From assembly GCF_004298145.1 (NCBI RefSeq), contig NZ_SCRH01000001.1:1-64000 (forward strand): a DNA stretch of 64,000 nucleotides, written 5' to 3'. The notes under the pieces were generated by a model that was not told the origin of the DNA, searched no databases, and saw only the letters and a program-made list of their open reading frames with translations. The stretch's first letter is position 1. Every line of letters begins with the position of its first letter. The position numbers were made by a program, and so were the translations under genes. Positions 35,636-52,666 of this stretch are shown here, in pieces. The DNA is from Mycobacterium sp. (GTDB lineage Bacteria; Actinomycetota; Actinomycetes; Mycobacteriales; Mycobacteriaceae).

Positions 35636-37138
35636 GTGACGACCAGAGAAACCGTCAAGTCGCCGAATCCCTACCTCGCAGGCTTCCTGGCCCCGGTGAG
35701 CGCGGAGGTCACCGCCACCGACCTCAAGGTCACCGGGCGCATCCCCGGACACCTCGACGGGCGCTACCTGCGCAACGGGCCGAACCCGGTCGCCGAGGTC
35801 GACCCCGCCACCTACCACTGGTTCAGCGGCGACGGCATGGTGCACGGGGTTGCCCTGCGCGACGGCCAGGCATGCTGGTATCGCAACCGATGGGTGCGCA
35901 CCGCCCACGTCTGTGCCGAACTCGGCGAGCCGGCGCCCAGCGGGCTGAACCCGCGCGCCGGCATGCTCTCCGTCGGTCCCAACACCAACGTGCTGAGCCA
36001 TGCCGGGCAAACGCTTGCGCTCGTCGAGGGCGGCGGGGCGAACTACCGGCTGACCGACGAGCTGGACACCGAAGGGCCCTGCGATTTCGGCGGAACCCTG
36101 TTCGGCGGATACACCGCCCATCCGCACGCCGATCCGCGGACCGGCGAATTGCACGCGGTGTCCTACTCGTTCACCCGCGGGCGGACCGTGCAGTACTCGG
36201 TGATCGACACCCGGGGCCGAGCCCGGCGCACCGTCGACATCGAGGTGAGCGGGTCGCCGATGATGCACGACTTTTCGCTGACCGACAAATATGTGGTGAT
36301 CTACGACCTGCCGGTCACGTTCGACCCCGTCCAGGTGATGCCGGCGAACGTGCCCGGGTGGTTGAGTCTGCCGGCACGACTGGTCATGCAGTCGCTCATC
36401 GGGCGCGTGCGGTTGCCCAGCCCGGTGACGACGATGCTCAATCGCAATCGGCGGCCGATCGATCGGATGCCTTACAAGTGGGACGACGACTACCCGGCGC
36501 GCATCGGGGTCATGCCACGGGACGGCGGCAATCGAGACATGCGCTGGTTCGACATCGAGCCCTGCTACGTCTACCACCCGCTCAACGCCTACTCCGAAAT
36601 GCAAGACGGGGCAGAGGTTTTGGTGCTCGATGTGGTGCGTTACTCGCGGATGTTCGACCGTGACCTGCGCGGTCCCGGCGACAGCCGGCCGACGCTGGAC
36701 CGCTGGACGCTCAACCTGGCCACGGGGGCGGTGACCAGCGAACGCCGCGACGATCGCCCGCAGGAGTTCCCGCGTATCAACGAGACCTTGCTGGGCGGGC
36801 GGCACCGGTTCGGCTACACCATCGGCACCGACGGCGGTTACCTGTCGAGCGGCGCATCCGAGATGTCCACCGCCCTCTACAAACACGACTACGCCACCGG
36901 CTCGAGCGCCGTCGCCGAACTCGATGCCGGCCTTTTGCTCGGCGAGATGTCGTTTGTGCCCAACCCCGCGGCACGCGCCGAAGACGACGGCATCCTGATC
37001 GGCTTCGGCTATCACCGCGGCCGCGACGAAGGCCAATTGCTGTTGCTGGACGCGCAGACACTCGAGCACGTCGCCACCGCCCATCTGCCGCAGCGGGTGC
37101 CGATGGGCTTCCACGGCAACTGGGCGCCAGCTGGCTAA
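35636..37138 (+). CDS. carotenoid cleavage dioxygenase family protein (Rv0654-like)
   Basis: 500 residues. Four iron-binding histidines of the carotenoid/stilbene oxygenase family are in place: His164 (AHPHADPRTGE), His211 (MMHDFSLTDKYVV), His314 (CYVYHPLNAY) and His493 (GFHGNW). The seven-bladed propeller wording RNGPNPV near the N-terminus is typical. In M. tuberculosis the orthologue was shown to cleave carotenoids and apocarotenoids. GTG 35636 has AGGAG seven bases upstream. It is divergent from a TetR regulator with a palindrome between, which predicts induction by a small apolar ligand. Confidence 0.92.
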   Translation: MTTRETVKSPNPYLAGFLAPVSAEVTATDLKVTGRIPGHLDGRYLRNGPNPVAEVDPATYHWFSGDGMVHGVALRDGQACWYRNRWVRTAHVCAELGEPAPSGLNPRAGMLSVGPNTNVLSHAGQTLALVEGGGANYRLTDELDTEGPCDFGGTLFGGYTAHPHADPRTGELHAVSYSFTRGRTVQYSVIDTRGRARRTVDIEVSGSPMMHDFSLTDKYVVIYDLPVTFDPVQVMPANVPGWLSLPARLVMQSLIGRVRLPSPVTTMLNRNRRPIDRMPYKWDDDYPARIGVMPRDGGNRDMRWFDIEPCYVYHPLNAYSEMQDGAEVLVLDVVRYSRMFDRDLRGPGDSRPTLDRWTLNLATGAVTSERRDDRPQEFPRINETLLGGRHRFGYTIGTDGGYLSSGASEMSTALYKHDYATGSSAVAELDAGLLLGEMSFVPNPAARAEDDGILIGFGYHRGRDEGQLLLLDAQTLEHVATAHLPQRVPMGFHGNWAPAG

Positions 37139-37311
37139 CACGCACGTCAAATAACTTGCGCCGTCGGGGCTTCCGGCTGAGTCTGCGGACGGCCAATTTT
37201 CCACCGGCTGTGTTCGGCAACCCTGATGCCGTGTGGCGGGCGTGCGCTACAGTGACTCATGCCACACAAAAGGGCAGGTGGCGGGCACGAGTGTCGACGG
37301 AAGGATTTCCC

Positions 37312-38322
37312 ATGGGCGTCGCAATCGAGGTGAATGGACTTACGAAGTCCTTCGGTTCCTCGAGAATCTGGGAGGACGTGACGTTGGAAATCCCTGCCGG
37401 GGAGGTCAGCGTCCTGCTGGGGCCGTCGGGTACCGGCAAATCGGTGTTTTTGAAGTCGCTGATCGGTTTGTTGCGCCCGGAGCGCGGCTCGGTCGTCATC
37501 GACGGCACCGACATCCTGCAGTGTTCGGCCAAGGAGCTCTACGAGATCCGCACGCTGTTCGGTGTGATGTTCCAGGACGGCGCGCTGTTCGGCTCGATGA
37601 ACCTGTTCGACAACGCCGCCTTCCCGCTGCGCGAGCACACCAAGAAGAAGGAAGGCGAGATCCGTGACATCGTCATGGAGAAGCTGACCCTGGTCGGCCT
37701 CGGCGGCGACGAGAAGAAGTTCCCCGGGGAGATCTCCGGCGGTATGCGCAAGCGCGCCAGCCTGGCCCGCGCCCTGGTGATGGACCCGCAGATCATCCTG
37801 TGCGACGAGCCCGACTCCGGTCTGGACCCGGTTCGTACCGCCTACCTGAGCCAGCTGATCCTGGACATCAACGCCCAGATCGACGCCACCGTCCTGATCG
37901 TGACGCACAACATCAACATCGCCCGCACCGTGCCGGACAACATGGGCATGTTGTTCCGCCGCAAGCTGGTCATGTTCGGCCCGCGCGAGGTGCTGCTGAC
38001 CAGCGACGAGCCGGTGGTGCGGCAGTTCCTCAACGGCCGCCGGATCGGGCCGATCGGCATGTCCGAGGAAAAGGACGAGGCGACCATGGCCGAAGAGCAG
38101 GCCATGATCGATGCCGGTCACCACGCCGGCGGCGTCGAGGAGATCGAGGGTGTGCCGCCGCAGATCCTGGCGACCCCGGGGATGCCCGAGCGCAAGGCCG
38201 TCGCGCGCCGCCAGGCCCGGGTGCGCGAGATTCTGCACACCCTGCCCAAGAACGCTCAGGCCGCCATCCTCGACGACCTCGAAGGCACTCGCAGGTTCCG
38301 CGCGCACGAGTTCGGCGACTAG
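37312..38322 (+). CDS. mkl: Mce transport system ATPase Mkl (MceG)
   Basis: 336 residues. ABC ATPase motifs are intact: Walker A GPSGTGKS, signature SGGMRKRASLARAL, Walker B IILCDEPDSGLDP, and the H-loop TVLIVTHNINIA. A C-terminal extension of about 90 residues (from EEKDEATMAEEQAM) is specific to Mkl proteins. Mkl energises Mce lipid importers, including cholesterol (Mce4) and fatty acid (Mce1) import. ATG 37312 follows GGAAGGATTTCC; GTG 37291 in the same frame is an alternative start used by some annotators. The toxin-antitoxin genes that lie between mkl and rpoB in M. tuberculosis are absent. Confidence 0.93.
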   Translation: MGVAIEVNGLTKSFGSSRIWEDVTLEIPAGEVSVLLGPSGTGKSVFLKSLIGLLRPERGSVVIDGTDILQCSAKELYEIRTLFGVMFQDGALFGSMNLFDNAAFPLREHTKKKEGEIRDIVMEKLTLVGLGGDEKKFPGEISGGMRKRASLARALVMDPQIILCDEPDSGLDPVRTAYLSQLILDINAQIDATVLIVTHNINIARTVPDNMGMLFRRKLVMFGPREVLLTSDEPVVRQFLNGRRIGPIGMSEEKDEATMAEEQAMIDAGHHAGGVEEIEGVPPQILATPGMPERKAVARRQARVREILHTLPKNAQAAILDDLEGTRRFRAHEFGD

Positions 38323-42260
<3,938 letters not shown>

Positions 42261-42278
42261 TCACTTTTAGGTAACTAA

Positions 42279-46253
<3,975 letters not shown>

Positions 46254-46263
46254 TCGCTGTAGG

Positions 46264-46293
46264 AAAAGCCCCCGCCTCGTGCGGGGGCTTTTT
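46264..46293 (+). terminator. rpoC terminator
   Basis: AAAAGCCCCCGC faces GCGGGGGCTTTTT around a CTCGT loop, ten bases after the rpoC stop. A classical intrinsic terminator. Confidence 0.9.
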
Positions 46294-46298
46294 CTATG

Positions 46299-46358
46299 CG
46301 TCGAGTGTGCGGCAAGCCGCACGTTCGGCGTCGAGTGTGCGGCCGGCCGCACACTCGC
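46299..46358. repeat. tandem palindromic repeat between rpoC and end
   Basis: Two units share GCGTCGAGTGTGCGGC (46299-46314 and 46329-46344). The first closes as GCCGCAC, the second as a perfect 24-base palindrome GAGTGTGCGGCC/GGCCGCACACTC at 46333-46356. The arrangement lies between the rpoC terminator and the -10 of end. Confidence 0.75.
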
Positions 46359-46378
46359 CTCGCGTCGGCACCCCTCAC

Positions 46379-46384
46379 TACACT
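46379..46384 (+). promoter_or_regulatory. -10 element, leaderless promoter for end
   Basis: TACACT is seven bases before the GTG at 46392, with no Shine-Dalgarno between them. The palindromic repeat lies about 20 bases further upstream, near the expected -35 position. Confidence 0.42.
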
Positions 46385-46391
46385 GGCAGCC

Positions 46392-47147
46392 GTGCTCATC
46401 GGTTCGCACGTCCACCAAGACGATCCCCTGGCCGCCGCGCAGGCGGACGGCGCCGACGTGGTGCAGTTCTTCCTCGGCAACCCGCAGAGCTGGAAGAAGC
46501 CCAAGCCGCGTGACGACACCGAGGCGCTGAAGGCCTCAACCATTCCCCTGTACGTCCATGCGCCGTATCTGATCAACGTGGCATCGGCCAACAATCGCAT
46601 CCGGATCCCGTCGCGCAAGATTCTGCAAGATACCTGCGACGCAGCCGCGGCCATCAACGCGACGGCGGTGATCGTGCACGGCGGGCACGCCGACGACAAC
46701 GACATGGCCGCAGGCTTCGGGCGGTGGGTCAAGGCGCTGGACTACCTGGACACCGACGTGCAGGTCTACCTGGAGAACACCGCCGGCGGCGACCACGCGA
46801 TGGCCCGCCACTTCGACACCATCGGCAGGCTGTGGGATCACATCGGCGACAAGGGTATTGGGTTCTGCCTGGACACCTGCCACGCTTGGGCCGCGGGTGA
46901 GAAGCTGATCGACGCGGTCGACCGGATCAAGGCGCTGACCGGCCGCATCGACCTGGTGCACTGCAACGACTCGAGGGACGCGGCCGGCTCCGGTGCCGAC
47001 CGGCACGCCAACTTCGGCGCCGGGCAGATCGATCCCGAGCTGCTCGCCGGGGTGGTCAAGGCCGCCGACGCGCCGGTCATCTGCGAAACCGCCGACGAGG
47101 GCCGCAAGGACGACATCGCGTTCCTGCGGGAGAAAACAAGCGGCTGA
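46392..47147 (+). CDS. end: endonuclease IV (AP endonuclease)
   Basis: 251 residues of the TIM-barrel AP endonuclease family (Nfo). Zinc ligands lie in [48 protein letters not shown] and VICETADEG. It cleaves 5' to abasic sites in base excision repair. GTG 46392 opens [17 protein letters not shown], as in the mycobacterial orthologue. In M. tuberculosis a ceramidase gene (Rv0669c) lies between rpoC and end; here it is missing. lpqP follows after 27 bases. Confidence 0.95.
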   Translation: MLIGSHVHQDDPLAAAQADGADVVQFFLGNPQSWKKPKPRDDTEALKASTIPLYVHAPYLINVASANNRIRIPSRKILQDTCDAAAAINATAVIVHGGHADDNDMAAGFGRWVKALDYLDTDVQVYLENTAGGDHAMARHFDTIGRLWDHIGDKGIGFCLDTCHAWAAGEKLIDAVDRIKALTGRIDLVHCNDSRDAAGSGADRHANFGAGQIDPELLAGVVKAADAPVICETADEGRKDDIAFLREKTSG

Positions 47148-47162
47148 AACCGGGCCAGCGCT

Positions 47163-47168
47163 TACCTT
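47163..47168 (+). promoter_or_regulatory. -10 element, leaderless promoter for lpqP
   Basis: TACCTT is six bases before the ATG at 47175, with no Shine-Dalgarno between them. Confidence 0.42.
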
Positions 47169-47174
47169 TGATCC

Positions 47175-48014
47175 ATGCTGCGCCGACTGCCCACGCTGTT
47201 GGGCGTTGTCCTGGTGGTCGCGGGCTGCTTCCCGGGAGCCGCCAACCTGCCGTCGGGCTTCGCGACCGGCACCAGCGTCCACCACATCAAGGTCGGCGGG
47301 CTCGAGCGCAGCTATCGGCTGTACAAACCCGCGGGTGTGCCCGCCAAGGCCCCGCTGGTGGTCATGATGCACGGTGTGTCGGGAAGCGCCGGGGAAGCCG
47401 AAAGGGATTACCGATGGGACGGATTGGCCGATTCGGGCAAGTTCGTCGTCGCCTACCCGGATGGCCTCGACCGGGCCTGGAACGTCGGCGGGCAAACCTG
47501 CTGCGGCCGGTCTGGACGAGAAGGCGTCGACGATGTCGGCTTCATCGCCGCGGCCGTCGCTGACATCGCCACGAACGTCGGCATCGACGCCGCCAGGGTC
47601 TATGCCACCGGTATGAGCAACGGCGGCATCATGTCCTACACGCTGGCGTGCACCACCGAGATTTTCGCGGCGATCGGCCCGGTTGCGGGCACCCAGCTGA
47701 ACCCATGCCGGACCCCGCATCCGATGTCGGTCATGCACATTCATGGCACGGCCGATCGGCTTGTGCCCTACGGTGGCGGGCCGGGATACAGCGTCATCAA
47801 CGGCCCTTCCGTGCCCACCGTGAATGCGTTCTGGCGCAACGTCGATCAGTGCGGCGCCCCATCGGCCACGACCGACGGTCCGATCACCACGTCGACCGCG
47901 GGGTGCGCCGAGGGCCGCGGCGTCGTGCTCATCACGGTCGACCAGGGTGACCACGAGTGGCCGGATTTCGCGACGCGAGAACTGTGGGAGTTCTTCGTCG
48001 CACACTCGCGCTGA
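47175..48014 (+). CDS. lpqP: lipoprotein LpqP, esterase of the PHB depolymerase/feruloyl esterase type
   Basis: 279 residues. A signal peptide ends in lipobox LVVAGC with Cys18 as the lipid-bearing residue, so it is exported and anchored on the outer face of the membrane. The alpha/beta-hydrolase nucleophile is in ATGMSNGG, the Asp in HIHGTADRLVP, and a His in TVDQGDHEWPDF. This is the pattern of PHB depolymerase-like or acetyl xylan esterase-like enzymes. Its natural substrate is unknown. M. tuberculosis Rv0671 is the orthologue. Confidence 0.9.
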   Translation: MLRRLPTLLGVVLVVAGCFPGAANLPSGFATGTSVHHIKVGGLERSYRLYKPAGVPAKAPLVVMMHGVSGSAGEAERDYRWDGLADSGKFVVAYPDGLDRAWNVGGQTCCGRSGREGVDDVGFIAAAVADIATNVGIDAARVYATGMSNGGIMSYTLACTTEIFAAIGPVAGTQLNPCRTPHPMSVMHIHGTADRLVPYGGGPGYSVINGPSVPTVNAFWRNVDQCGAPSATTDGPITTSTAGCAEGRGVVLITVDQGDHEWPDFATRELWEFFVAHSR

Positions 48015-48026
48015 TCATTACAGCTC

Positions 48027-48054
48027 TTGTGCAATTGTCGAGAAAATGTAACAT
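48027..48054 (+). promoter_or_regulatory. putative leaderless promoter for the fadE8 operon
   Basis: TTGTGC (48027-48032) and TAACAT (48049-48054) are 16 bases apart, and the ATG at 48062 follows seven bases later, without a ribosome binding site. Confidence 0.45.
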
Positions 48055-48061
48055 TGGTGGC

Positions 48062-49690
48062 ATGTCGGATACCCATGTCGTCACCAACCAGGTCCCGCCC
48101 CTGCAAGACCACAACCCCGCTACCTCGGCGGTGCTCATCGAGGCCCTGATTCGCGAGGGCGGGCAGTGGGGCCTGGACGAGGTGAACGAGGTCGGGGCGC
48201 TGTCGGCCAGCCGCGAGGCGCAGCGGTGGGGCGAGCTCGCCGACCGCAACCAGCCCATCCTGCACACCCACGACCGCAACGGTCACCGCGTCGACGAGGT
48301 CGAATACGACCCGGCCTACCACGAACTGATGCGCGCGGCGATCACGCATGGCATGCACGCCGCGCCCTGGGCCGACGAGCGGCCGGGCGCGCACGTCGTC
48401 CGCGCCGCCAAGACCTCGGTGTGGACGGTCGAGCCGGGGCACATCTGCCCGATCTCGATGACGTACGCCGTGGTGCCCGCGCTCCGCTACAACCCCGAGC
48501 TCGCCAAGGTCTACGAGCCATTGCTGACCAGCCGCGAATACGACCCGGAACTCAGGCTCGCCACCACCAAACCGGGTATCACCGCGGGCATGTCGATGAC
48601 CGAGAAGCAGGGGGGCTCCGACGTGCGGGCGGCCACCACCCGGGCGACCCCCAACGGCGACGGGACCTACAGCCTGACCGGCCACAAGTGGTTCACCTCG
48701 GCGCCGATGTGCGACATCTTCCTGGTGCTCGCGCAGGCACCCCAGGGGCTGTCGTGCTTCATGCTTCCCCGCGTGCTGCCCGACGGCACCCGCAACCGGA
48801 TGTTCCTGCAGCGGCTCAAGGACAAGCTCGGCAACCACGCCAACGCCTCCAGCGAGGTCGAATACGACGGCGCGATCGCCTGGCTGGTGGGGGAGGAAGG
48901 CCGCGGCGTGTCCACCATCATCGAGATGGTCAACCTCACCCGGCTCGACTGCACCCTGGGCAGCGCCACCAGCATGCGCACCGGCCTGACCCGCGCCATC
49001 TACCATGCCCAGCACCGAAAGGCCTTCGGCGCCTACCTCATTGACCAGCCGCTGATGCGCAACGTGCTCGCGGACCTGGCCGTCGAGGCCGAGGCGGCCA
49101 CCATGGTCGCGATGCGGATGGCCGGTGCCACCGACAAAGCCGTGCGCGGCGACGAGAAGGAGACGCTGCTGCGCCGAATCGGCCTGGCGGCCAGCAAGTA
49201 CTGGGTGTGCAAGCGCTCCACCCCGCACGCCGCCGAAGCGCTGGAATGCCTGGGCGGCAACGGTTACATCGAGGACTCCGGCATGCCGCGGCTGTACCGG
49301 GAGGCGCCGCTGATGGGCATCTGGGAGGGCTCCGGCAACGTCAGCGCGCTGGACACGTTGCGCGCCATGGCGACTCGCCCCGAATGCATCGAGGTCCTGT
49401 TCGACGAGATCGCCGACAGCGCGGGTCAGGACCCGCGCCTGGGCAACCACGTCGGGCGGCTGCGAGCGGACCTGGCCAACCTGGACACCATCGCCTACCG
49501 CGGCCGCAAGGTCGCCGAAGACATCTGCCTGGCGTTGCAGGGCTCGCTGCTGGTGCGTCACGGGCACCCCGCCGTCGCCGAGGCATTCCTGACGACCCGG
49601 CTCGACCGCCAGTGGGGCGGTGCGTTCGGCACCATGCCGGACGGACTGGATCTGGCGCCCATCCTCGAGCGTGCTCTAGTAAAGGGATGA
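48062..49690 (+). CDS. fadE8: acyl-CoA dehydrogenase FadE8 (AidB-like)
   Basis: 542 residues of the acyl-CoA dehydrogenase family in its AidB-like branch. FAD-contact wording includes GMSMTEKQGGSDVRAATT and GHKWFTSAPMCD; the C-terminal part reads ALECLGGNGYIEDSGMPRLYREAPLMGIWEGSGN in pieces typical of the family. FadE enzymes catalyse the first step of beta-oxidation; the AidB-like ones may act on unusual acyl-CoAs. The stop overlaps echA4 as ATGA. It heads the unit fadE8-echA4-paaX-like-echA5. Confidence 0.93.
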   Translation: MSDTHVVTNQVPPLQDHNPATSAVLIEALIREGGQWGLDEVNEVGALSASREAQRWGELADRNQPILHTHDRNGHRVDEVEYDPAYHELMRAAITHGMHAAPWADERPGAHVVRAAKTSVWTVEPGHICPISMTYAVVPALRYNPELAKVYEPLLTSREYDPELRLATTKPGITAGMSMTEKQGGSDVRAATTRATPNGDGTYSLTGHKWFTSAPMCDIFLVLAQAPQGLSCFMLPRVLPDGTRNRMFLQRLKDKLGNHANASSEVEYDGAIAWLVGEEGRGVSTIIEMVNLTRLDCTLGSATSMRTGLTRAIYHAQHRKAFGAYLIDQPLMRNVLADLAVEAEAATMVAMRMAGATDKAVRGDEKETLLRRIGLAASKYWVCKRSTPHAAEALECLGGNGYIEDSGMPRLYREAPLMGIWEGSGNVSALDTLRAMATRPECIEVLFDEIADSAGQDPRLGNHVGRLRADLANLDTIAYRGRKVAEDICLALQGSLLVRHGHPAVAEAFLTTRLDRQWGGAFGTMPDGLDLAPILERALVKG

Positions 49691-50625
49691 CTCACGCCAT
49701 CAGGCCGGTCGACTTCGACAACCTCAAAACGATGACCTACGAGGTCACGGGCCGGGTTGCGCGCATCACGTTCAATCGGCCGGACAAGGGCAACGCGATC
49801 GTCGCGGATACGCCGCTGGAGCTCTCGGCGTTGGTGGAGCGGGCCGATCTCGACCCGGGCGTTCATGTCATTCTGGTGTCCGGCCGCGGTGAGGGTTTCT
49901 GCGCGGGCTTCGACCTGAGCGCCTACGCCGACCGCACGGGGTCCGCCGGCGGAACCGGCGCGTATGCGGGCACGGTGCTGGACGGAAAGACCCAGGCGGT
50001 CAACCATCTGGCGGATCAGCCGTGGGATCCGATGATCGACTACCAGATGATGAGTCGCTTCGTGCGGGGCTTTTCCAGCCTCATGCACGCCGACAAGCCC
50101 ACAGTGGTCAAGATCCACGGTTACTGCGTGGCCGGGGGCACCGACATGGCGCTGCACGCCGATCAGGTGATCGCCGCCGCCGATGCCAAGATCGGGTACC
50201 CGCCGACTCGGGTATGGGGTGTTCCCGCCGCGGGCCTGTGGGCGCACCGCCTCGGCGACCAGCGCGCCAAACGGCTGCTGTTCACCGGCGATTGCATCAC
50301 CGGTGCGCAGGCCGCCGAGTGGGGATGGGCGGTCGAGGCGCCCGATCCCGCGGACCTCGACGAGCGCACCGAGCGGCTGGTCGAGCGGATCGCCGCGGTG
50401 CCGGTCAACCAGCTCATCATGGTCAAGCTCGCGCTGAATTCCGCTCTGCTGCAACAGGGTGTGGCCACCAGCAGGATGGTCAGCACGGTGTTCGACGGTG
50501 TCGCTCGGCACACGCCCGAGGGCCACGCCTTCGTCGCCGACGCGGTCGAGCACGGATTCCGTGAGGCGGTACGGCATCGCGACGAGCCGTTCGGCGACCA
50601 CGGGCGTCGCGCGTCCGGAGTGTAG
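49687..50625 (+). CDS. echA4: enoyl-CoA hydratase family protein EchA4
   Basis: 312 residues of the crotonase superfamily, with the oxyanion segments GEGFCAGFDLSAYAD and KIHGYCVAGGTDMALHAD. An insertion of about 40 residues (TGSAGGTGAYAGTVLDGKTQ) lies between them, longer than in plain hydratases. Catalytic identity cannot be fixed from sequence. ATG 49687 overlaps the fadE8 stop, so translation is coupled. Confidence 0.9.
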   Translation: MTHAIRPVDFDNLKTMTYEVTGRVARITFNRPDKGNAIVADTPLELSALVERADLDPGVHVILVSGRGEGFCAGFDLSAYADRTGSAGGTGAYAGTVLDGKTQAVNHLADQPWDPMIDYQMMSRFVRGFSSLMHADKPTVVKIHGYCVAGGTDMALHADQVIAAADAKIGYPPTRVWGVPAAGLWAHRLGDQRAKRLLFTGDCITGAQAAEWGWAVEAPDPADLDERTERLVERIAAVPVNQLIMVKLALNSALLQQGVATSRMVSTVFDGVARHTPEGHAFVADAVEHGFREAVRHRDEPFGDHGRRASGV

Positions 50626-50627
50626 CC

Positions 50628-51347
50628 ATGGCGGACATGACAGCGCGGTCGGTGGTGCTCAGCGTGTTGCTCGGTGCTCACCCGGCGCGCGCCCGCGCCA
50701 GCGAACTAGTCAGGCTCACTGCCGATTTCGGCATCAAGGAGTCGACCCTGCGAGTGGCGCTGACCCGGATGGTCGGTGCGGGCGACCTGGTCCGCAACGC
50801 GGACGGCTATCGGCTCTCGGATCGCCTGCTCGCCCGCCAGCGGCGTCAGGACGCCGCCATCGACCCACGGGTCCGCCCGTGGCGCCAGGAGTGGACCACG
50901 CTCATCGTGACCAGCGTGGGTGACGATGCGCGCACCCGCGCCTCGCTGCGTAATTCCATGCACGACAAGCGCTTTGGTGAGTTACGCGAGGGGGTGTGGA
51001 TGCGGCCCGACAATATCGCCGCGGAGCTCGGCCCCGACGTCACGGCCAGGGTGCGGGTCCTGCGCGCGCGCGACGACGATCCCGCCGAGCTGGCCGCGCG
51101 GCTGTGGGACCTGCCCGGCTGGGCGCAGTCCGGTCATCAGTTGCTTGGCGAAATGGCCGCCGCGCCAGATATTCCCGGTCGCTTCGTGGTGGCCGCAGCG
51201 ACCGTGCGGCACCTGCTCACCGACCCGGTCCTGCCCGACGAACTACTCCCGGCCGACTGGCCCGGTGCCCGGTTGCGGGCGGCCTACCACGACTTCGCCG
51301 CCGAGCTGCTGCAGCGGCGTGAACCACTATTTGCGGAGGCGACATGA
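50628..51347 (+). CDS. PaaX-family transcriptional regulator (Rv0674-like)
   Basis: 239 residues. The N-terminal winged helix (ADFGIKESTLRVALTRMVGAGDLVRN) and the PaaX-like C-terminal domain (WRQEWTTLIVTSVGDDARTR; LWDLPGWAQSG) identify the family. PaaX represses phenylacetate degradation in E. coli by sensing phenylacetyl-CoA. Embedded within a fatty acid oxidation operon, with stop overlap to echA5 and two bases after echA4, it probably senses an acyl-CoA and controls its own operon. Confidence 0.88.
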   Translation: MADMTARSVVLSVLLGAHPARARASELVRLTADFGIKESTLRVALTRMVGAGDLVRNADGYRLSDRLLARQRRQDAAIDPRVRPWRQEWTTLIVTSVGDDARTRASLRNSMHDKRFGELREGVWMRPDNIAAELGPDVTARVRVLRARDDDPAELAARLWDLPGWAQSGHQLLGEMAAAPDIPGRFVVAAATVRHLLTDPVLPDELLPADWPGARLRAAYHDFAAELLQRREPLFAEAT

Positions 51348-52111
51348 GTGATCCGGTGCGCGTCGAGCGCAACGGCCCGGTGACCACGGTGATCATCGAC
51401 CGGCCGGGGGCGCGCAACGCGGTCAACGGGCCGACCGCCGCCGCGCTGTATGCGGCTTTCGAGGAATTCGAGCGCGACGACACCGCGTCGGTGGCCGTGC
51501 TCTGGGGCGACGGCGGAACGTTCTGCGCCGGAGCCGATTTGAAGGCCTTTGGCACACCCGACGCCAACGCCGTGCACCGGACGGGCCCGGGTCCGATGGG
51601 GCCGACACGAATGGTGCTGTCCAAACCCGTCATCGCCGCGGTCAGCGGCTACGCCGTCGCCGGCGGTCTGGAGCTGGCCATCTGGTGTGATCTGCGGGTC
51701 GCCGAGGAGGATGCCGTGTTCGGTGTGTTCTGCCGGCGCTGGGGTGTCCCACTGATCGACGGCGGCACCGTGCGGCTGCCGCGGCTGATCGGACACAGCC
51801 GCGCGATAGACATGATTCTCACGGGCCGCGCCGTGGCCGCCGACGAAGCCCAGGCCATCGGACTGGCGAATCGGGTGGTCCCCAAGGGCCAATCGCGCCA
51901 GGCCGCAGAGGAATTGGCGGAGCAACTGGCGGCGCTGCCACAGCAGTGCCTGCGCTCGGACCGGCTCTCGGCGCTACATCAATGGGGGACAACGGAATCC
52001 GAGGCGCTCGACTTCGAATTCGCCAGCATCTCCCGGGTGGCCGCGGAGGCGAACGAAGGAGCCGGGCGGTTCGCCGCGGGCGCGGGAAGGCACGGCGCGG
52101 CCGCCGAATAA
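51344..52111 (+). CDS. echA5: enoyl-CoA hydratase family protein EchA5
   Basis: 255 residues. Crotonase oxyanion segments are GTFCAGADLKAFG and AVSGYAVAGGLELAIWCD; the region RRWGVPLIDGGTVRLPRLIG is typical of Ech proteins of this branch. The canonical Glu pair of hydratases is only partly present, so the reaction is uncertain. ATG 51344 overlaps the PaaX-like stop. It ends the operon; the MmpS5-MmpL5 locus that follows in M. tuberculosis is absent here. Confidence 0.9.
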   Translation: MSDPVRVERNGPVTTVIIDRPGARNAVNGPTAAALYAAFEEFERDDTASVAVLWGDGGTFCAGADLKAFGTPDANAVHRTGPGPMGPTRMVLSKPVIAAVSGYAVAGGLELAIWCDLRVAEEDAVFGVFCRRWGVPLIDGGTVRLPRLIGHSRAIDMILTGRAVAADEAQAIGLANRVVPKGQSRQAAEELAEQLAALPQQCLRSDRLSALHQWGTTESEALDFEFASISRVAAEANEGAGRFAAGAGRHGAAAE

Positions 52112-52133
52112 GGGCCGGTTAGCCGCCGGCCGG

Positions 52134-52619
52134 TCAGCCGCCCTTGTTGATCGTGTTGCTCTGGCCGATCTTGTCCACCTTGGGGTCACCGTCCTTGTAG
52201 GTGATGGTGTTGTTCATCCCCAGCACGGTGATGCGGGTGTTCACCTTGTCGAACGTGATCTTGTTGTTGGTGCCGCTGATGGTGGCCGTCTCGCAGGTGC
52301 CCGTGATCGTCAGGTTGTTGTCCGAGCCGCCGACGTTCAGCGACTTGCCGCTGGCGCAGTCCAGGGTGGTGGTGGTGCCCATCGACCCGTAATTGATCGA
52401 GTTGCCGATCTCGATGGACGCGGTGGTGCTCGCACCGCCCGATCCCGTCGTCGGCGCGGCGCCCGCACTGGTCGTCGCGCTGCTCTTGGTGGTGGTCGTC
52501 GAGGACCCCGCCGGCGGGTTGGCCGTCGAACTGCAGCCGGCCAGCACCAGGGCCGCGGCCGCCGGTGCCAAAGCGAATGCGGCCAGTCTGCGGCGGTGCT
52601 CGAAGGTATGGACGCACAT
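52134..52619 (-). CDS. DUF3060 lipoprotein (Rv0679c-like)
   Basis: 161 residues. The signal peptide ends in lipobox LVLAGC (Cys29), so it is an exported lipoprotein. A Ser/Thr/Ala-rich linker is followed by a DUF3060 domain with short Asn/Thr-rich repeats (NVGGSDNNLTITG, ATISGTNNKITFD, RITVLGMNNTITY, KIGQSNTINKGG), a pattern expected of a beta-helix. It follows a second DUF3060 gene by 47 bases on the same strand. M. tuberculosis Rv0679c is the orthologue; the role is unknown, with envelope location expected. Confidence 0.87.
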   Translation of the reverse strand: MCVHTFEHRRRLAAFALAPAAAALVLAGCSSTANPPAGSSTTTTKSSATTSAGAAPTTGSGGASTTASIEIGNSINYGSMGTTTTLDCASGKSLNVGGSDNNLTITGTCETATISGTNNKITFDKVNTRITVLGMNNTITYKDGDPKVDKIGQSNTINKGG

Positions 52620-52666
52620 CGTTTTTTGATTCCCTCTCGTTTTTTGGTTCCGCTCGGTGTGGTGCC

